Of a stretch of DNA of 64,000 bases, positions 60,231 to 64,000 are shown in pieces. The notes beneath the pieces were generated by a model that worked only from the letters and a program-made list of their open reading frames with translations, was not told where the DNA came from and searched no databases. The DNA comes from Brachyhypopomus gauderio (taxonomy: Eukaryota > Chordata > Actinopteri > Gymnotiformes > Hypopomidae). How positions within the stretch are numbered: position 1 is the stretch's first letter; each line of letters opens with the position of its first letter. A program made the translations under genes and the position numbers. The stretch covers positions 22,899,851 through 22,963,850 of the forward strand of contig NC_135218.1 of NCBI RefSeq assembly GCF_052324685.1. Reading direction: 5' to 3'.

Positions 60231-60505
60231 CCAGAGACGTATCAGTCTGGTTCTGCTCCAGAGACGTATCAGTCTGGTTCTGCTCCAGAGACGTATCAGT
60301 CTGGTTCTGCTCCAGAGACGTATCAGTCTGGTTCTGCTCCAGAGACATATCAGTCTGGTTCTGCTCCAGAGACGTATCAGTCTGGTTCTGCTCCAGAGAC
60401 ATATCAGTCTGGTTCTGCTCCAGAGACATATCAGTCTGGTTCTGCTCCAGAGACGTATCAGTCTGGTTCTGCTCCAGAGACGTATCAGTCTGGTTCTGCT
60501 TCAGA
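60231..60505. repeat. 27-bp minisatellite, about ten copies
   Basis: Unit AGAGACGTATCAGTCTGGTT plus CTGCTCC. A few copies have CATATC for CGTATC. The unit length is a multiple of three, and three frames lack stops, so long nine-residue-repeat open frames arise without coding function. Confidence 0.97.
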
Positions 60506-60604
60506 GCTTCTGACACCAAAATCATCTGAGCTGAACAACAGCATCATTTTATGTCCTGAAAGAGAAACGGAGAGAAAAAGGTCAAGATGCAGAGGTCATA
60601 CGTG

Positions 60605-63227
60605 AATAATAATAGGAAATGTTGGTAAGTGTTCAGGACAAAGGAAGAGGGAGGGGCCATCAGATGATTGGCAGGAATAGAGGCGGGGCCTAGGGTTAGA
60701 GAACATGTTAGAGGAACACCAGAAGGTCTGGGAGTTCTCTGCTGTCTCAGCCAATGATCTACAATCCGTGGCTTTTCCGTAACCTGCTAGCCTGTCTATT
60801 AGAAAGCAGACGCACAGACTCCCATGTTAAGTTCCACTACATGCTTTTGTGCATTCTGTCTTTGCTGATGTCTTCTGCTGGACGTCTGTGGTGAAGTGTG
60901 TGTCTCTCTCCCTGTGACAGGAGAACAGGGCAGTGAAGAAGATGTCACTACCCTGACATCACAGTATAACTCACTACCATAGCAATATGGTTGTCAAGGT
61001 TACATAACCGTGTCATTGATGCACCCTTGTTAAGACGATCCTCTTTGTCTTTGAGACGTGTTTTACACTCTCACCGGTTCTGTGTACTGATTTAGAGAAT
61101 CTAGTACAGCTGTTCCTAACAACAGATAATGTAATGTAATGTGATGCAACTCAGTGTAATTAGAATCAGTCCAAGTCAGTTTAAAGTCCTACATGGAACA
61201 TATCATATGTATTTAATTAAGCCCACTGAAACCACACAGAATTGCAACTTTGCTCTTATCAGTAAATAGTGCCTTGTTCTGTCTCTTCCACAACAGTGAG
61301 GGCCTAGCACTGTCAGCCTCGATGGCTTGCCTGTTTCTAGAAGTGAGCTTGTGTTAGCTGGGTGGGGGATTTTAAGGGACTTTCTGGATTATCAGACAGG
61401 GTAGCAGATTAAACGTGAAGCATCAGGTGATTAACCGGGCTGTGCAGAGCTCCATAAGAGAATAACACCAGAAGAAATCTTGTTTACCTCCACATGCTTG
61501 GTAACACTCCACTGAGCAGAATGATGGGCCAGAGGTCAGAGGTCAGCCTGCGTTTCAGAGACGTGACCCAGGCCCACGTCAACTGCAGCACACGTGACAG
61601 GAGAGAGGAGACAGTAGAAACTAAACCACAAAGTTTTAAGTGGCTCGTGGAACCTCCAGGGTGAAAACTGACATGCAAGGACACACAAAGGTGTAGAGGC
61701 CCAGGACAGGGGCACCTTCACTGGGGAACAGTGAGACACACCCAGGGTCTCAGCCTGGAGAACACTGATGAACTTCACAGCTTTCGTTACTGACCTGCAA
61801 GGAGCTATCTTCTGTGTCATCATCTCCCCACAAATTCCACAAACAGCATTTGTATGTATAAGTTATATTTTAAAAGATTATAAAGATTTCATTTTTTTCA
61901 AAAAATGAAATTTTTACGAGGCCACATATTTTTAATTACCTAGCTTGGCAATAATTAATATTTCACATAATCTATGGATATTGGCTGTAGACGTGCCTGG
62001 AGGTGTTTTTGTGTAGACTGTAATGAGAGACAGGCTTTGATCTTGTCATTCTCATTTAACACACAACACTCTGCTTCTGTCTGATCTCACAGCTGCCCTG
62101 CGGGTTTAGTGCGCTGGAATGTCAGTGGCTTCAGTAGGAAGGAGATATTTAACGCAGAAATGTTCCACGCCATCATCATATCTTCAGACGGGCCCAGTAC
62201 CACCGTCACTGAACTTCGATCCCCAGCCAAACCAGTAAGATAAGTTGTAAGTTGTTTTGACGATGTTGTTCTTTTTCCACTGCTGTTCATCTGTTGGCAT
62301 GGCCTCCTCTATTCTGGTCCTCGTAGGTCAGTCACAGAGTGTTTATCAGCTCAGAGTTGATCAACTGAGTGTTTGTCGGCTGAGTGTTTATCCATGCTAC
62401 ACACTGAAACATGTCGGGTCCTCTGAAGTCATCTCAAAAATGACTCTTGTAGTCTCCGTAAGTGAGTCAGGCACTCTTAACCCCGCCCCCACCTTCATCT
62501 GTAAGATTCTGATTGGATGTTCTCCCAGACCTGCTGTAAAGGGGGCTCGAGTCCTGAGGGGATCACCCAGTTTATATTAACTCTGAGAGACACATCTATG
62601 ACTGCTCATGATCGTCGTTTGCTCCTACGAGATCAGAAAATATAACTGTTTAATTTTTGAGTGTGGTGCTACAGGTTGTTTTTATGGTTCTCATTCTGTG
62701 TCTGATTGGAGGGAGGAATGAGGTGAATTTATGATTTCAATGAGGCTAATGACAACAAGATGACTCACAAAATGCAAATGTGTTCATTGAGTGGTGGTGG
62801 TGGTGGGTGGGGGGGATGATTCACAGAGGTGCTGCACTAAACCAGGGGTGCCGATCAGCTACTGTGTTCTGCAGGGAGCTCGGCTCCTCTCTGGTGAGGC
62901 AAAGTTACCTTATCTGTGCATATATAGCCCGTATCTGACAGGACTAACACTCCAAGCACAGTGTCAGAGTAGCAGAATAATACTCTGTGTCTACCTCAGG
63001 AAGGGGAGTTTTCACCATGATTCTATTCTTGCTGTGCGTTTCATTACTATGAAAACATACACAGACATTTTTTTGTTGAAGGAAAAAGTAGATCTCTGTT
63101 CTGAGGTAACAGTTTGATAATATTGTCTACATCGAAAAATGACTGGAACATGCAATAAGTTAGTATGCAGAATACTCCTGATTTCATACTAATGAAATAA
63201 TAATATCACCACACCCCCCGCCCAACA

Positions 63228-63230
<3 letters not shown>
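60605..63230. other. Spacer without recognised genes
   Basis: No conserved exons, RNA genes or mobile elements could be recognised by eye. Short AT-rich runs and simple TGG repeats (62790-62815) occur. Confidence 0.4.

Positions 63231-63278
<48 letters not shown>
63231..63278. repeat. (CA)n microsatellite
   Basis: About 24 CA units. Confidence 0.95.
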
Positions 63279-63280
<2 letters not shown>

Positions 63281-63559
63281 CTGTACTTACAGTGTCCTCA
63301 GTTCAGTTGTACAAGTGTGAAAGTGTCAGCAGAGCTACCATGGCAACACGATTACAGCAGTGCTCTCGTTCTCATAAAGACCAAACCACAGTTTATGGCA
63401 CAAGTATTTACTAGTGAGCAAATTCAAACTGCGCATGCGTAGACCGCAGCTGCGCTATTTCTATTCCTATATGACCTACAGACCAACCGGCAATACAATG
63501 ATGACCAACGGACTTGGCATGTCAGATCCTAATGTGTAAAGGTCCTTCCGACACCAGCA

Positions 63560-63972
63560 CGCAGATGGTGTGGTGAGCAGGTTTTGGGAGGGGGCACTGG
63601 CTGCGCGCGCGCTGCGCCGCCCTCCGTGGATGTGCGGAGCGCCACTCGCTCATTCATTCCGGTGAGGACGCGCTCGAGCACAGAGGGAAGGACCGAGCAT
63701 CACGGCTGCGGGGTGCACGAGCGCTCCGTTCAAACGGTTCAGTGGCTTTTTTAAATAAGGAGAGCCATTTTTTGTAGCCGTCGCTCGTGGAGGTTTTTTC
63801 CTCGCACCCCCCCTTTACACCACCTCCCTCCGCGCAGCGGCGATGTGGACCGCCGCTCTGGTTTAGACCGGTGACCGGGACGCATCTGGAGTCTGGACCG
63901 GTCTCTCCGCATCCGCTGGACCTCAGCACATTGTGATCGATCCGGACCCGGTGTGCTCTCTGGGCTGGGAGG
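63560..63972 (+). promoter_or_regulatory. CpG-rich promoter/5' UTR of a plus-strand gene at the window edge
   Basis: A sharp rise in GC and CpG after AT-rich spacer (GCGCGCGCTGCGCCGCCCTC at 63603) leads into an ATG at 63973. This looks like a CpG-island promoter with a long 5' UTR. Confidence 0.5.
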
Positions 63973-64000
63973 ATGGACGCCTTCTTTGCAGAGGTGGGCT
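63973..64000 (+). CDS. Start of an unidentified gene (partial)
   Basis: ATG GAC GCC TTC TTT GCA GAG encodes MDAFFAE and the window ends a few bases later. GAG|GTGGGC could be a splice donor or the continuing codons VG. Too short to identify. It is the only ATG followed by an open frame to the window end in this CpG-rich stretch that I noted. Confidence 0.3.

Overview
The window is vertebrate nuclear DNA, almost certainly from a teleost fish. Genes have many short exons with GT-AG introns. (CA)n/(TG)n tracts and minisatellites are abundant. The mobile elements are of types common in fish: L2-clade LINEs, a tRNA-derived SINE, a solo LTR and hAT-like non-autonomous DNA elements. The SINE resembles those of otophysan fishes (characins, catfish and relatives), but that placement is tentative. 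All exon models were read by eye from splice signals, reading phase and remembered family conservation. Boundaries may be off by a few bases.

Layout. (1) 0.7-1.7 kb, minus strand: the 5' end of a gene leaving the window on the left, possibly senp2-like. (2) 2.5-4.6 kb, minus: a seven-exon homolog of human C21orf58. (3) 4.9-5.8 kb: a SINE and a solo LTR. (4) 6.6-8.2 kb, minus: an unidentified secreted, repeat-containing protein of about 390 residues whose first exon is perfectly duplicated at 8.8-8.9 kb. (5) 9.4-10.5 kb: a near-palindromic foldback element with a 6-bp target-site duplication. (6) 11.4-46.3 kb, plus: pericentrin (pcnt), about 54 exons encoding roughly 4,300 residues of coiled coil ending in a PACT domain. 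Its introns carry two L2 LINEs, a 428-bp element nested inside the first LINE, a 1.3-kb hAT-like element, a SINE and many minisatellites. (7) 47.1 kb, plus: a tRNA-Lys(TTT). (8) 48.8-54.8 kb, minus: atg9a, 13 coding exons predicting 846 residues, with an apparent U12-type AT-AC intron. (9) 55-63.5 kb: gene-poor, repeat-rich DNA. (10) 63.6-64 kb: a GC-rich probable 5' end of a plus-strand gene cut by the window edge.

The adjacency C21orf58 (minus) / PCNT (plus) matches human chromosome 21q22.3. This supports calling the large coiled-coil gene pcnt rather than its paralogue akap9. ATG9A lies on chromosome 2q35 in human, so the pcnt-atg9a junction is a fish-side arrangement. The genes do not form one pathway: pericentrin scaffolds the centrosome, ATG9A is the autophagy lipid scramblase, and the secreted gene has no assigned role. 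The most novel-looking items are the secreted repeat gene with its duplicated first exon, the foldback element, and several repeats that copy or crowd splice sites.
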